Below, piece after piece: positions 1 to 8,378 of a stretch of 41,153 nt of DNA. Origin of the DNA: Flavobacteriaceae bacterium (GTDB lineage: Bacteria > Bacteroidota > Bacteroidia > Flavobacteriales > Flavobacteriaceae); assembly GCA_002698745.1 (NCBI GenBank), contig PAAD01000041.1, positions 1 through 41,153 of the forward strand, written 5' to 3'. The notes under the pieces are model-generated. The model made no database searches, had not been told where the DNA came from, and was given only the letters and a program-made list of their open reading frames with translations. Positions within the stretch are counted from its first letter, which is position 1. Each line of letters begins with the position of its first letter. The translations under genes were made by a program, and so were the position numbers.

Positions 1-128
1 GCTTCTGTAATATCTAAATCCGTATCGTGAACAAAAACCATACGACGTATCGTTGCAGGCTTAACTCCTACTCTGTTTTCAAGTAGACTAAGCTGTTGTT
101 TTACGGCACGTTTGGCAAAAAAATTCAT
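1..128 (-). CDS. N-terminal fragment of a DUF6913-like hypothetical protein (cut by window edge)
   Basis: An open frame on the minus strand begins with ATG at 126-128 and runs off the left edge without a stop, giving 42 codons. The visible protein starts MNFFAKRAVKQQL and then has a basic stretch. It resembles the N-terminus of small flavobacterial proteins of the DUF6913 type that sit next to ligA, but so short a piece cannot prove the family. No catalytic motif is visible. A TACTTTTG box (134-141, read on the minus strand) ends only five bases before the ATG, so transcription would start almost at the start codon. The gene lies downstream of ligA in the same direction but is separated from it by 88 bases, and it probably has its own promoter. 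Confidence 0.55.
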   Translation of the reverse strand, partial: MNFFAKRAVKQQLSLLENRVGVKPATIRRMVFVHDTDLDITE

Positions 129-133
129 CGTTA

Positions 134-141
134 CAAAAGTA
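134..141 (-). promoter_or_regulatory. Candidate -7 box for the edge gene
   Basis: Read on the minus strand, this is TACTTTTG, an exact match to the Bacteroidota -7 consensus TAnnTTTG. No clear TTTG is seen at the -33 position. The box ends five bases before the ATG at 128, which would give a leaderless or nearly leaderless message. Confidence 0.4.
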
Positions 142-216
142 GTGTTTTCATAAGAGGTGGTCGCATGACCACAGCAATATATTATAAAAAACTAACGGTT
201 TGTTACAAACACAACA

Positions 217-2217
217 TTAGGAACTTATAAGGGCATCCAATTCTTGTTCAGAAATGATGCGAACACCCAAGCTTTCGGCTTTGGTCTTCTTGGCAGGGCC
301 CATCTTATCACCAGCAACCAAATAGGTGGTGTTTTTTGAAATAGAAGAAGAAATCTTTCCGCCATGCTGTTCGATAGCAGCCTTTAGTTCGTCTCTAGAA
401 TATTTACTAAAAATACCCGACACCACAAAACGCATATCTGCAAGTGTGGTTGAAGTGGGTTGAGACGAAACAGCTGCTTCGAGTTGAACGCCAGAGGCAC
501 GTAATTGTGAAATAACAAAAAGGTTGTGTGTATCTTGAAAAAAAGCGACAACACTTTTAGCAATACGTGTTCCAATCTCATCAACAGCTTCCAAGGCTTC
601 GACATCAGCTTGCATCAAAGCATCAATTGAACCAAAGTGTTGTGCCAACTTCTTTGCGACAGTTTGACCCACATAGCGAATACCCAAACCAAACAATACA
701 CGATGGAAGGGAATGATTACAGACGCTGCAATAGCCTCTAAAATGTTATGTGTAGATTTTTCGGCTAACCGCTCAAGCGATATAAGATCTGCCTTAGTAA
801 GGGTGTATAAATCCGCATAGCTATTGATGCGGTAGTTTTTAATTAGCAGCTGGATGGTTTCAGCGCCCAGACCGTCAATATCCATGGCTTTTCTGGAAAT
901 AAAATGTACCACACGACCCACGCGCTGCGGCAAACAGTCAACCAAGTTAGGACAATAGTGCTGTGCTTCATCTGGATTTCTTATTAAAGGGGTGCCACAG
1001 GAAGGACAGTTGCTTGCGTATTGGATGGCTTGGCTGTTGGGCAAACGCTTACTGTGATTGACAGAAGTTATCTTAGGGATAATTTCACCTCCTTTCTCGA
1101 CAAAAACTGTATCATCGAGATGCAGTCCAAGTTCTGCAATAAAATCTGCATTGTGTAATGATGCCCGCTTGACCACGGTACCACCCAACAATACGGGTTT
1201 TAATTGAGCCACAGGGGTTATGGCCCCTGTTCGTCCTACTTGATATAACAAATTTTCCAGTTGAGTTTCAACAGCCTCTGCTTTAAACTTATATGCCATG
1301 GCCCATCGGGGTGACTTGGCTGTATAGCCGAGTTGATCTTGGTATTCCAGTTGGTTAACCTTAACCACTACCCCATCAATTTCGTAAGGCAAATGGCTGC
1401 GTTCTTCTTCCCAATGATCCAAAAAGGCAAAAACATCTTGCATATTTTCGGCATGCACAAAGTGCTTAGGTACATTGAAGCCCCATCTTTTAGCTGCTTG
1501 CAGGGTCGCTAATTGGGTGTTAAATAGTCTTCTGTGGGTAACAATTTGAAAGAGAAAACAATCCAAGGGACGGGCTGCCACCAACTTGCTGTCTTGCAGT
1601 TTTAAACTACCAGATGCAGTGTTTCTGGGGTTCATATAAGGTTCTTCGCCCTGGGCTAGGCGTTGTTTATTCATCTGAATAAAGCCCGCCAAAGGCAAAA
1701 TAATTTCTCCTCTTATAACAAAACGTTGCGGCACATCCAAAGCTGTAATTTGCAGGGGAACACTGTGGATGGTCTTGATATTTTGAGTTACTTCATCGCC
1801 TTGAAAACCGTCACCACGTGTGAGGGCTTGCACGAGCTTCCCATCTTCATAGGTCAGGCTGATTGAAGCCCCATCATATTTTAACTCACAGGTATAATCC
1901 AAGGATTCCACGCCTATTTTTTTACACATACGCTGCTCCCAATCCAACAAATCCTGTCTGTTGTAGGAGTTATTTAAAGAGTACATACGGTGTTCGTGAG
2001 TAATGGTGTTAAAGTTTTTGGTCACGGCACCGCCCACACGCTGGGTGGGTGAATTGGCATCAAAAAGTACAGGATTTGCATCTTCAAGCGCTTGGAGTTC
2101 AGCCAACTTTTCATCAAACTGACGATCAGAAATAAGAGGTGAATCTTCTATATAATAGCGTCGGTTGTGCTCGTTTAGCTCAGTCCTTAATGCATGTATT
2201 TTTTCTGCTGTATTCAT
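217..2217 (-). CDS. ligA: NAD-dependent DNA ligase LigA
   Basis: This gene encodes the NAD+-dependent DNA ligase that seals nicks during replication and repair in the cytoplasm. The protein is 666 residues, normal for the family. In order it shows the NAD-binding Ia region, the adenylation domain with active-site lysine in KYDG (Lys113), an OB-fold region, a four-cysteine zinc finger (CPSC then CPN..DC, around residues 400-425), helix-hairpin-helix repeats, and a C-terminal BRCT domain with the typical SISKNTTYLVAGD stretch. The frame opens two codons earlier with a TTG at 2223, but the ATG at 2217 overlaps the prmC stop as ATGA and is the better start. The gene is therefore translationally coupled to prmC. 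No key residue is missing. Confidence 0.97.
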   Translation of the reverse strand: MNTAEKIHALRTELNEHNRRYYIEDSPLISDRQFDEKLAELQALEDANPVLFDANSPTQRVGGAVTKNFNTITHEHRMYSLNNSYNRQDLLDWEQRMCKKIGVESLDYTCELKYDGASISLTYEDGKLVQALTRGDGFQGDEVTQNIKTIHSVPLQITALDVPQRFVIRGEIILPLAGFIQMNKQRLAQGEEPYMNPRNTASGSLKLQDSKLVAARPLDCFLFQIVTHRRLFNTQLATLQAAKRWGFNVPKHFVHAENMQDVFAFLDHWEEERSHLPYEIDGVVVKVNQLEYQDQLGYTAKSPRWAMAYKFKAEAVETQLENLLYQVGRTGAITPVAQLKPVLLGGTVVKRASLHNADFIAELGLHLDDTVFVEKGGEIIPKITSVNHSKRLPNSQAIQYASNCPSCGTPLIRNPDEAQHYCPNLVDCLPQRVGRVVHFISRKAMDIDGLGAETIQLLIKNYRINSYADLYTLTKADLISLERLAEKSTHNILEAIAASVIIPFHRVLFGLGIRYVGQTVAKKLAQHFGSIDALMQADVEALEAVDEIGTRIAKSVVAFFQDTHNLFVISQLRASGVQLEAAVSSQPTSTTLADMRFVVSGIFSKYSRDELKAAIEQHGGKISSSISKNTTYLVAGDKMGPAKKTKAESLGVRIISEQELDALISS

Positions 2218-3059
2218 CGACAATGTGCACGTATAAACCGTGGGTTTGTTCTAAAATCGTTTTGAAGTACAATATCGGAAAATCTTGCTTGTGTTAAAAG
2301 TAAATAAAGTGTTTTCATAAGCGGGGCATGTCCTTCTAAATAAATACTGCCCTTAGTATTTAGCTGCTTGGCTGCATAATTTATAATATGTTCATAAAAT
2401 ATTAATGGTGATGACTCCGAAACAAAAATGGCGTGCTCGGGTTCTCGCAGTACATGTGCTGCGGTATGTGCTTTTTCTGACTCGGGTACATAGGGTGGAT
2501 TTGATACAATTATGTCCCAATTGGTGTTGGGCAGTTGTGCACCTAAAATATCAACAACTTCAAAATTGATAGTTACGCTATTTTTTTTGGCATTGTGTTT
2601 GGCTGTTGCCAAGGCATCTAAATCAACATCCCAAGCCGTAACTTTCCAGTTTGGGCGGGCTTTCTTTAGGGCTATTGCCACACAACCACTACCTGTTCCA
2701 ATGTCAAGCACATTAAGGGGTGCTTCATTATCGTACGCTGACAACAACCAATATACCAGCTCTTCTGTTTCGGGTCGGGGAATAAGCACTCGTTCGTCTA
2801 CTTCAAGCACAAGGTCTGCGAACACAACGGCACCTATTATATATTGTATGGGTTCATTTTTTTGAAGCTCTTTCAATGCGGCTATAAATTGTGCTTCTTT
2901 TTCAGGAGACAATGCTTCATCAAGATTGAGTACAACCTGCGCGGGTGTGAAATTTAAATAAGCTTCACACAACATTTCAAAATACACACCAATTTCATCT
3001 TGGGTGTACTGTGATGAAAGTAACTTCAGAAATTGTGCTCTAATTTTTTTTACTGTCAA
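2214..3059 (-). CDS. prmC: Peptide chain release factor N5-glutamine methyltransferase PrmC
   Basis: PrmC (HemK) methylates the glutamine of the GGQ motif in release factors RF1 and RF2, using S-adenosylmethionine. The 281-residue protein has an N-terminal helical domain and then a Rossmann methyltransferase domain. That domain shows the SAM-binding LDIGTGSG (residues 118-125) and the substrate-binding NPPY motif (187-190), which together mark the family. The start is TTG at 3059. No ATG lies nearby in frame and the family alignment expects the protein to begin here, so a TTG start is likely. It precedes and overlaps ligA by four bases, forming a two-gene operon. It diverges from ribD across about 70 bases. 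Confidence 0.95.
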   Translation of the reverse strand: MTVKKIRAQFLKLLSSQYTQDEIGVYFEMLCEAYLNFTPAQVVLNLDEALSPEKEAQFIAALKELQKNEPIQYIIGAVVFADLVLEVDERVLIPRPETEELVYWLLSAYDNEAPLNVLDIGTGSGCVAIALKKARPNWKVTAWDVDLDALATAKHNAKKNSVTINFEVVDILGAQLPNTNWDIIVSNPPYVPESEKAHTAAHVLREPEHAIFVSESSPLIFYEHIINYAAKQLNTKGSIYLEGHAPLMKTLYLLLTQARFSDIVLQNDFRTNPRFIRAHCR

Positions 3060-3086
3060 AGTGGGTCAATTGTAAATGAAAACTGC

Positions 3087-3113
3087 TTTGCAAGGAGATA
3101 TTTGATATTTTTG
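3087..3113 (+). promoter_or_regulatory. Candidate promoter of ribD
   Basis: TTTG at 3087-3090 and TATTTTTG at 3106-3113 match the Bacteroidota -33 and -7 elements, but the 15-base spacer is shorter than the usual 17-23. The leader to a TTG start at 3132 would be only about 12 bases. Confidence 0.4.
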
Positions 3114-3131
3114 CTAAAATACACATTCCCG

Positions 3132-4172
3132 TTGCATCCAACCCACGATAATTATATGCGCCGCTGTTTGGTCCTTGCTCAAAAGAGCTTTGGTCACACC
3201 TATCCCAATCCAATGGTGGGCGCGGTAGTGGTCAAGGATGGAAAAATTATTGGTGAGGGCTGGCATCAAAAAGCGGGGGATGCACATGCCGAGGTAAATG
3301 CCTTGAGTAAGCTTTCGAACAAAGAATTGATAGACGCCACTTTATATGTAAACCTAGAACCCTGTTCACATCATGGCAAAACACCTCCCTGCTGTGATTT
3401 GGTTTTGGCAAAGGGCATTAAAAAAGTAATCATAGGGGCCAAGGACCCCAACCCAAAGGTGGCCGGACGTGGTGTTGCAGCACTAAAAGCGGCAGGTGTT
3501 GAGGTCATTAGCGGCGTACTAGAAGCTGACTGTTTGGAATTGAATAAGAGGTTTTATTGCTTCCATACCAGAAAGCGACCTTATATTATATTGAAGTGGG
3601 CACAGACGGGAGATGGCTATATAGCACCTAAAGACTACAAAATAGGTAAGGTGTTTTGGATTAGTGATGATGATAGTCAACAACTAGCACACCGTTGGCG
3701 AGCTGAAGAACATGCCATATTGGTGGGTAGGAAAACAGTAGTAAATGACAACCCAAAACTAACCACAAGAAAATGGAAGGGTACCAATCCGATTAGACTT
3801 GTCATTGATCCCAGCAATAGCATAGATGAAAACGCACATATACTAAATGGAGATGCGAAAACAGTGGTTTTCAACAACAGCCTCACCAAAAAAGAAGCAA
3901 ATGTCAATTGGGTAAGTATAACGAACCCAGAAATTTTAAACGGTATCCTGAATTGGTGCTCCAATAATGAGATTCAATCCATCTTAGTTGAAGGGGGAGC
4001 TGCGACAATTTATGAATTCTTGAAATCAAATTTTTGGGACGAATGCCGTGTTATCGAGACTCCCAAATTAATGGGAAATGGCTTGAAGGCTCCGATGCTA
4101 CCTAAAGGAAAAAAAATATCAAAAAAAATTGTAGGAGATATACTACACCTTATTTTAAACGAAAGATATTAA
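3132..4172 (+). CDS. ribD: Riboflavin biosynthesis deaminase/reductase RibD
   Basis: RibD carries out the second and third steps of riboflavin synthesis: deamination of the pyrimidine product of GTP cyclohydrolase II, then NADPH-dependent reduction of the ribosyl side chain. The N-terminal half is a cytidine-deaminase fold with the zinc ligands HAEVNAL and PCSHHGKTPPC. The C-terminal half is the reductase domain (ILKWAQTGDGYIA, then LVEGGAATIYEF). The open frame extends back to 3033, but that part overlaps prmC and has no family similarity. TTG at 3132 gives MHPTHDNYMRRC, which fits the family N-terminus. The ATG at 3156 is the alternative. The 3' end is followed by a long gene-free stretch. 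Confidence 0.93.
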   Translation: MHPTHDNYMRRCLVLAQKSFGHTYPNPMVGAVVVKDGKIIGEGWHQKAGDAHAEVNALSKLSNKELIDATLYVNLEPCSHHGKTPPCCDLVLAKGIKKVIIGAKDPNPKVAGRGVAALKAAGVEVISGVLEADCLELNKRFYCFHTRKRPYIILKWAQTGDGYIAPKDYKIGKVFWISDDDSQQLAHRWRAEEHAILVGRKTVVNDNPKLTTRKWKGTNPIRLVIDPSNSIDENAHILNGDAKTVVFNNSLTKKEANVNWVSITNPEILNGILNWCSNNEIQSILVEGGAATIYEFLKSNFWDECRVIETPKLMGNGLKAPMLPKGKKISKKIVGDILHLILNERY

Positions 4173-4738
4173 GTAAGAGGTTGAGGTGTTTGATAATATG
4201 CAAGGTTTGCTGGACAATGAAGTCCACAAGCAAAATTATAATAGTAGCATAATCTTTCAGCTAATTTTAATCACAAAGAAAAATCAATAAAGTTTTATTC
4301 TACAGCTAACGACGGTTAAATAAAATACATGTTCTCAAAGTTAAGTTGCTTACTGTTAGGTTTGGAAATATAGACCAGCAATTGTAAAATTCATAAATTT
4401 ATAAATCGCAATAACTAAAAACTGTTTTTTAACCATATAGTTATTGAAAGCTCCATAACTTATATATATATTTTTGTTTTGCAGAATTTCGATTGGGTTT
4501 TTCTAAAAATTATAAAAAAGGTATAAAATGTAATATATTTCTTACCTGTTGTAAGACTTTAATGTCAAAATATAGCATCTATTAAGAGTCATAATATGCA
4601 CAAAACTTTCTAAAAATTCAATAGTAAAAGCACTTTTTTTTAAAAAAAAATAAACACATATTTGTCATGTGAGATTAAAAAACTATAACTCCCCAATTTT
4701 ATACAATTAATTTTCACACCAAAACTTATCAACCAATA
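4173..4738. other. 566-base AT-rich gene-free region between ribD and dnaA
   Basis: No convincing gene is seen on either strand; a 92-codon frame opposite the dnaA start looks like a shadow. Visible elements are: an imperfect stem-loop at 4206-4234 (TTTGC-TGGAC paired with GTCCA-GCAAA, three-base bulge) that lacks a T-tract; a short hairpin CTTAC-CTGTT-GTAAG at 4541-4555; and a 12-base direct repeat TTTCTAAAAATT at 4500-4511 and 4607-4618. There is only one weak DnaA-box-like word, TTATCAACC at 4726-4734. The region therefore does not look like a classical origin with clustered DnaA boxes, though its position before dnaA keeps the question open. Confidence 0.7.
4444..4476 (+). promoter_or_regulatory. 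Candidate promoter of dnaA
   Basis: TTG at 4444-4446 is followed after 22 bases by TATTTTTG at 4469-4476, a full match to TAnnTTTG. It would give a long leader of about 260 bases before dnaA. A weaker CATATTTG at 4657-4664 lies closer to the gene and could be a second promoter. Confidence 0.4.
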
Positions 4739-6172
4739 GTGAAAATGAAAAAAAACGCTCAAAACGTTTGGGGTAATTGTTTGAATTTTTTTAAAGATAA
4801 TATTCATAGCCAAGCTTTTAAGACTTGGTTTGACCCCGTAAAGCCATTGAAATTGAATGGTAATGCCCTTAGCGTTGAAGTTCCAAGTAAATTTTTTTAC
4901 GAGTGGCTCGAAGAACACTACGTTGAAATTCTAAAAGTTGCATTGACAAAAGAACTTGGCCAAGGGGCAAGGCTTGTTTATGTTATCCGAATGGAAAATA
5001 CATTTGGCAACAAGCAAGCATTTACGGAAAGTATTCCAAGTCAAAATCTAGGACGTATAAAAGTACAAAATGTTGAAGCACCCTTGCAAACCCAAAGTAC
5101 CGAACTTAAAAACCCCTTTGTAATCCCAGGTATAAGAAACCTCAAAGTGGAATCACAATTAAATCCGAGCTATAATTTTGATAGTTTTTTAGAAGGTGAT
5201 GCCAACCGACTTGCAAGATCAGCAGGTATTGCAGTAGCCAACAAGCCTGGTGGAACCTCTTTCAATCCCCTACTCATTTTTGGCGGTGTTGGTCTTGGTA
5301 AAACACACCTTGCACATGCTATAGGAGTTGACATAAAAAGTAAATACCCAGAAAAGACTGTTTTGTATATATCAGCAGAGAAATTCACACAACAATACAT
5401 AGAAGCAGTTAAGAAAAATACACGAAACGATTTTATTCACTTCTACCAAGTTATGGACGTCCTAATTATAGATGATGTTCAATTCTTTTCTGGAAAGACA
5501 GGAACACAAGACGTTTTTTTCCATATTTTCAATCACCTACACCAAAACGGTAAACAAGTCATATTGACTTCCGATAAAGCGCCGGTAGATATGCAAGACA
5601 TTGAGCAACGTTTATTGTCACGATTTAAGTGGGGACTTTCAGCTGAATTACAACGCCCTGACTACGAAACACGCGTTTCAATACTAAAAAATAAATTATA
5701 CCGTGACGGAGTTGAAATGCCTGATGAAATCATCGCTTTTGTTGCCAAGTCAGTCAAAACAAATGTTCGCGAACTTGAAGGTGCGATTATATCTCTCATT
5801 GCACAGGCTTCTTTTAACAGAAAGGAAGTTAACATTGATTTAGCTAGACAAATCGTTGAGAAGTTTGTACGCAATACTAAACGTGAAGTTTCTATCGACC
5901 ATATTCAAAAAGTTGTGTCAGAATACTTTCAAATGGACGTTACCACGCTACAATCGAAAACTAGAAAGCGCCATATTGTACAAGCCAGACAATTAGCTAT
6001 GTTCTTTGCAAAAAAAATGACCAAAGCTTCTTTGGCAAGTATTGGCTCTAAAATTGGACACCGCGATCACGCTACCGTGCTCCATGCTTGTAAAACTGTT
6101 GACAACCTTGCATTTACCGACAAGCAATTCCGTAAATATGTGGACGATTTAAACAAGAAACTTTCCAATTAA
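4739..6172 (+). CDS. dnaA: Chromosomal replication initiator protein DnaA
   Basis: DnaA is the AAA+ ATPase that binds DnaA boxes and opens the origin. The 477-residue protein has the N-terminal DnaB-interaction domain (VWGNCLNFFKDNI), a variable linker around residues 90-140, and the AAA+ core. The core carries Walker A GGVGLGKTH (182-190) and Walker B VLIIDDVQFF (241-250), followed by the arginine-finger region. The C-terminal helix-turn-helix DNA-binding domain has the DnaA signature IGHRDHATVLHA (about 439-450). The start is GTG at 4739 or ATG at 4745, two codons later; the sequence does not decide. The following phosphatase gene starts three bases after the stop, so the three genes dnaA, phosphatase and methyltransferase probably form one operon. 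Confidence 0.97.
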   Translation: MKMKKNAQNVWGNCLNFFKDNIHSQAFKTWFDPVKPLKLNGNALSVEVPSKFFYEWLEEHYVEILKVALTKELGQGARLVYVIRMENTFGNKQAFTESIPSQNLGRIKVQNVEAPLQTQSTELKNPFVIPGIRNLKVESQLNPSYNFDSFLEGDANRLARSAGIAVANKPGGTSFNPLLIFGGVGLGKTHLAHAIGVDIKSKYPEKTVLYISAEKFTQQYIEAVKKNTRNDFIHFYQVMDVLIIDDVQFFSGKTGTQDVFFHIFNHLHQNGKQVILTSDKAPVDMQDIEQRLLSRFKWGLSAELQRPDYETRVSILKNKLYRDGVEMPDEIIAFVAKSVKTNVRELEGAIISLIAQASFNRKEVNIDLARQIVEKFVRNTKREVSIDHIQKVVSEYFQMDVTTLQSKTRKRHIVQARQLAMFFAKKMTKASLASIGSKIGHRDHATVLHACKTVDNLAFTDKQFRKYVDDLNKKLSN

Positions 6173-6175
6173 GGC

Positions 6176-6631
6176 ATGACAACTAAGGTCCTAATGGTGT
6201 GCTTAGGTAATATCTGTCGCTCACCAATAGCTGAAGGTATAATGCGCAAACTCACCAACGATCAAGATTTTATAATTGATTCTGCTGGTACGGCCAACTA
6301 CCACATAGGAACAGCACCTGACTACAGAAGTATTGCCATTGCTGCACTACACGATATTGACATCAGTGGGCAAAAAGCACGACAACTTACCCCAGCTGAC
6401 ATAGACGCTTTTGATCACATATTGGTCATGGACGAAGAAAATCTTTCCAATGCAATAGCTATGTGCTCCTCCGAAAAACATCGCGATAAAATTTCACTTA
6501 TTACCGCAGCAAGTGAGGTAGATACGCCATACATTCCCGATCCATATTACGGAGAAGATGATGGTTTTGCTCGTGTTTATGAACTGCTGCATGATTGTTG
6601 TAAGAATTGGTTGAAAAAATACACCAAATGA
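6176..6631 (+). CDS. Low-molecular-weight protein tyrosine phosphatase
   Basis: This cytoplasmic enzyme removes phosphate from phosphotyrosine or similar small phosphomonoesters. The 151-residue length is typical. The phosphate-binding CX5R loop is present at the N-terminus as CLGNICRS (Cys9 nucleophile, Arg15). The general-acid aspartate lies in the DPYYG motif near residue 122. The ATG follows the dnaA stop by three bases, and the stop overlaps the next start as ATGA, so it is translationally coupled on both sides. The physiological substrate cannot be read from the sequence. Confidence 0.93.
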   Translation: MTTKVLMVCLGNICRSPIAEGIMRKLTNDQDFIIDSAGTANYHIGTAPDYRSIAIAALHDIDISGQKARQLTPADIDAFDHILVMDEENLSNAIAMCSSEKHRDKISLITAASEVDTPYIPDPYYGEDDGFARVYELLHDCCKNWLKKYTK

Positions 6632-7347
6632 GCACAAAAACATCAGGCCGCCTTTTTTTAATTCCAAATGTATTGGGAGATACGGCCCCACTCGAAGTAA
6701 TACCTATATCTGTTAAAAAAACCGTAGAAGCCCTGCGTTGTTTTGTCTTTGAGAAAGAAAAAGCAGGCAGGGCGTTTGTCAAAAGTATCAGTCCAAACAC
6801 ACCCCAAGACAGCATTACAGTTCACATTCTTAATAAATTTACAAATGAAGACGATCTGGCTGCCATGCTCCTTCCCCTTCAAAACGGCGAGGACATGGGG
6901 CTTATTACAGATGCAGGTTGCCCAGGCGTTGCAGATCCAGGTGCAACACTTGTAGCACAAGCGCATATCAACAATATTCGTATTATACCTTTAGTAGGAC
7001 CTTCTTCTATAATATTGGCAGTAATGGCAGCTGGACTGAACGGCCAATCTTTTGCCTTTAACGGCTATTTACCAATAGATAAGAATGAACGAAAAAAGGC
7101 CATTAAAAAGTATGAGAAAAAATCCATTGATCTAAACCAAACACAAGTGTTTATAGAAACTCCCTATCGCAACAATACACTATTAGATGAATTAAGTAAG
7201 ACTTTAAAGCCTAAAACATTACTTAGTGTGGCCTGTGACATCACGCTTCCTACAGAGTTTATCATGACAGTAACTGCCGAGGTATGGCGAAACAACAAAA
7301 AAAACTTACACAAAAGACCAGCCGTTTTTTCTTTGATAGGAGCTTAA
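6628..7347 (+). CDS. SAM-dependent methyltransferase of the RsmI/tetrapyrrole methylase family
   Basis: The 239-residue protein belongs to the tetrapyrrole-methylase-like superfamily, whose RsmI branch methylates 16S rRNA at C1402. Recognisable segments are LITDAGCPGVADPG, PLVGPSSIILAVMAAG with the family's glycine-rich turn, and FIETPYRNN, which in RsmI members forms part of the active site. It is shorter than classical RsmI (about 280) and starts differently (RLFLIPNVLGD), so it is a Bacteroidota paralogue rather than certain RsmI. The open frame reaches back to 6607, but ATG at 6628 overlaps the phosphatase stop and is preferred. It converges on mltG, and the two stop codons overlap. Confidence 0.88.
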   Translation: MSTKTSGRLFLIPNVLGDTAPLEVIPISVKKTVEALRCFVFEKEKAGRAFVKSISPNTPQDSITVHILNKFTNEDDLAAMLLPLQNGEDMGLITDAGCPGVADPGATLVAQAHINNIRIIPLVGPSSIILAVMAAGLNGQSFAFNGYLPIDKNERKKAIKKYEKKSIDLNQTQVFIETPYRNNTLLDELSKTLKPKTLLSVACDITLPTEFIMTVTAEVWRNNKKNLHKRPAVFSLIGA

Positions 7348-8378
7348 CGATAAATGTTTTTTTTACGTAACCAACGTGTATACTCTTTTTTATTTTTATT
7401 ATGTTTTGAGAGATTAGTCGCAAACAAATGATAGCCACTCCGACTTGGGTCCGCAACAAAGTATAAATACTTATGATTAGTAGCAAATAGAACTGCATCA
7501 ATGGCACTCAGATCTGGCATTGTAATGGGTCCTGGAGGTATCCCTTTATTAAGGTAAGTATTGTATGGAGATCTGATTTTTAAGTCCGAATAAAGCACTC
7601 TTCTTATGTCCATGTCATAGTTATTTGCTTTACGCATCAATGCATAAATTACAGTTGGGTCGGCTTGAAGTCGCATACGTTTACGCAGTCGATTGAGGTA
7701 TACCCCTGCAACCAAAGGTCGCTCATCCACACGGTAGGATTCTTTATGTACCACAGCGGCCAAAGCTATAACTTCCTCACGTGAAAGTTTTATTTTTTTG
7801 CGTGCCGCCTCTCTCTTAGTTGTCCAAAAAGCCTTGTATTGCCTTAGCATCCTGTCTCTAAATTGCTCTGCAGTAATGTTCCAAAAAACATCATAAGAAT
7901 TTGGTAAGCAAATGGACAAAACATTGTCTTGTGTCAAACCGTTTTCGTGTAAAAAATCTACATCGTAAAATGCTTGCATGATGGCAAAACTGTCTGTTTC
8001 TATCTTTTTATCAATATATGCAGCCAAATGCATCAAAGTATTTTGGTTGTTAAACGTTAGACGAATGGGTTTGTTTTCTGATCGTAATTGGTTAATCAGC
8101 TCGTTGTTGTTCATGCCTTTATCAAAGACAAAACGTCCTGGCATGGGCATGTATCCTTTGCGAATAGCAGCTTGTTGGAAAAAATCGAAGCGTTCAACCA
8201 CTCGAGCAATAGTATCATAAGCTGCAACATTGGTATCTGAAGAGGGAATAAACACTTCTTGTTTAGGGGATTCAAAAGCTGTATTGGAAACAAAAAATAC
8301 CCTGTATAAATGAAATATAAATATACTGCAAACAAGAAATCCCAATAACAGCACCGCTATAAATATGCGTTTAATCAT
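7344..8378 (-). CDS. mltG: Endolytic murein transglycosylase MltG (YceG-like)
   Basis: MltG cleaves nascent peptidoglycan strands at the inner membrane and is thought to terminate glycan chain growth. The 344-residue protein has one N-terminal membrane helix (IFIAVLLLGFLVCSIFIFHLY), a LysM-like part, and the YceG catalytic domain. That domain shows the glutamate in VHKES, the QADPTVIYAL stretch, SPYNTY..GIPPGPI, and the C-terminal YLYFVADPSRSGYHLFA block, all family hallmarks. The frame opens at 8396, but ATG at 8378 shares one base with the dapF stop (TAATG) and is the likely start. It is the downstream gene of a dapF-mltG operon. Confidence 0.93.
   Translation of the reverse strand: MIKRIFIAVLLLGFLVCSIFIFHLYRVFFVSNTAFESPKQEVFIPSSDTNVAAYDTIARVVERFDFFQQAAIRKGYMPMPGRFVFDKGMNNNELINQLRSENKPIRLTFNNQNTLMHLAAYIDKKIETDSFAIMQAFYDVDFLHENGLTQDNVLSICLPNSYDVFWNITAEQFRDRMLRQYKAFWTTKREAARKKIKLSREEVIALAAVVHKESYRVDERPLVAGVYLNRLRKRMRLQADPTVIYALMRKANNYDMDIRRVLYSDLKIRSPYNTYLNKGIPPGPITMPDLSAIDAVLFATNHKYLYFVADPSRSGYHLFATNLSKHNKNKKEYTRWLRKKNIYR

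Noticed and set aside
3033-3131. Upstream extension of the ribD frame
   Set aside because: It overlaps prmC, has no similarity to RibD and would lie before the likely promoter.
4500-4618. Repeated TTTCTAAAAATT (4500-4511 and 4607-4618) as an iteron
   Set aside because: Only two copies of a nearly pure A/T word in AT-rich DNA, with irregular spacing; chance is likely.
4726-4734. TTATCAACC as a DnaA box marking oriC
   Set aside because: It is a single imperfect match just before dnaA with no further boxes nearby, so an origin cannot be called from it.
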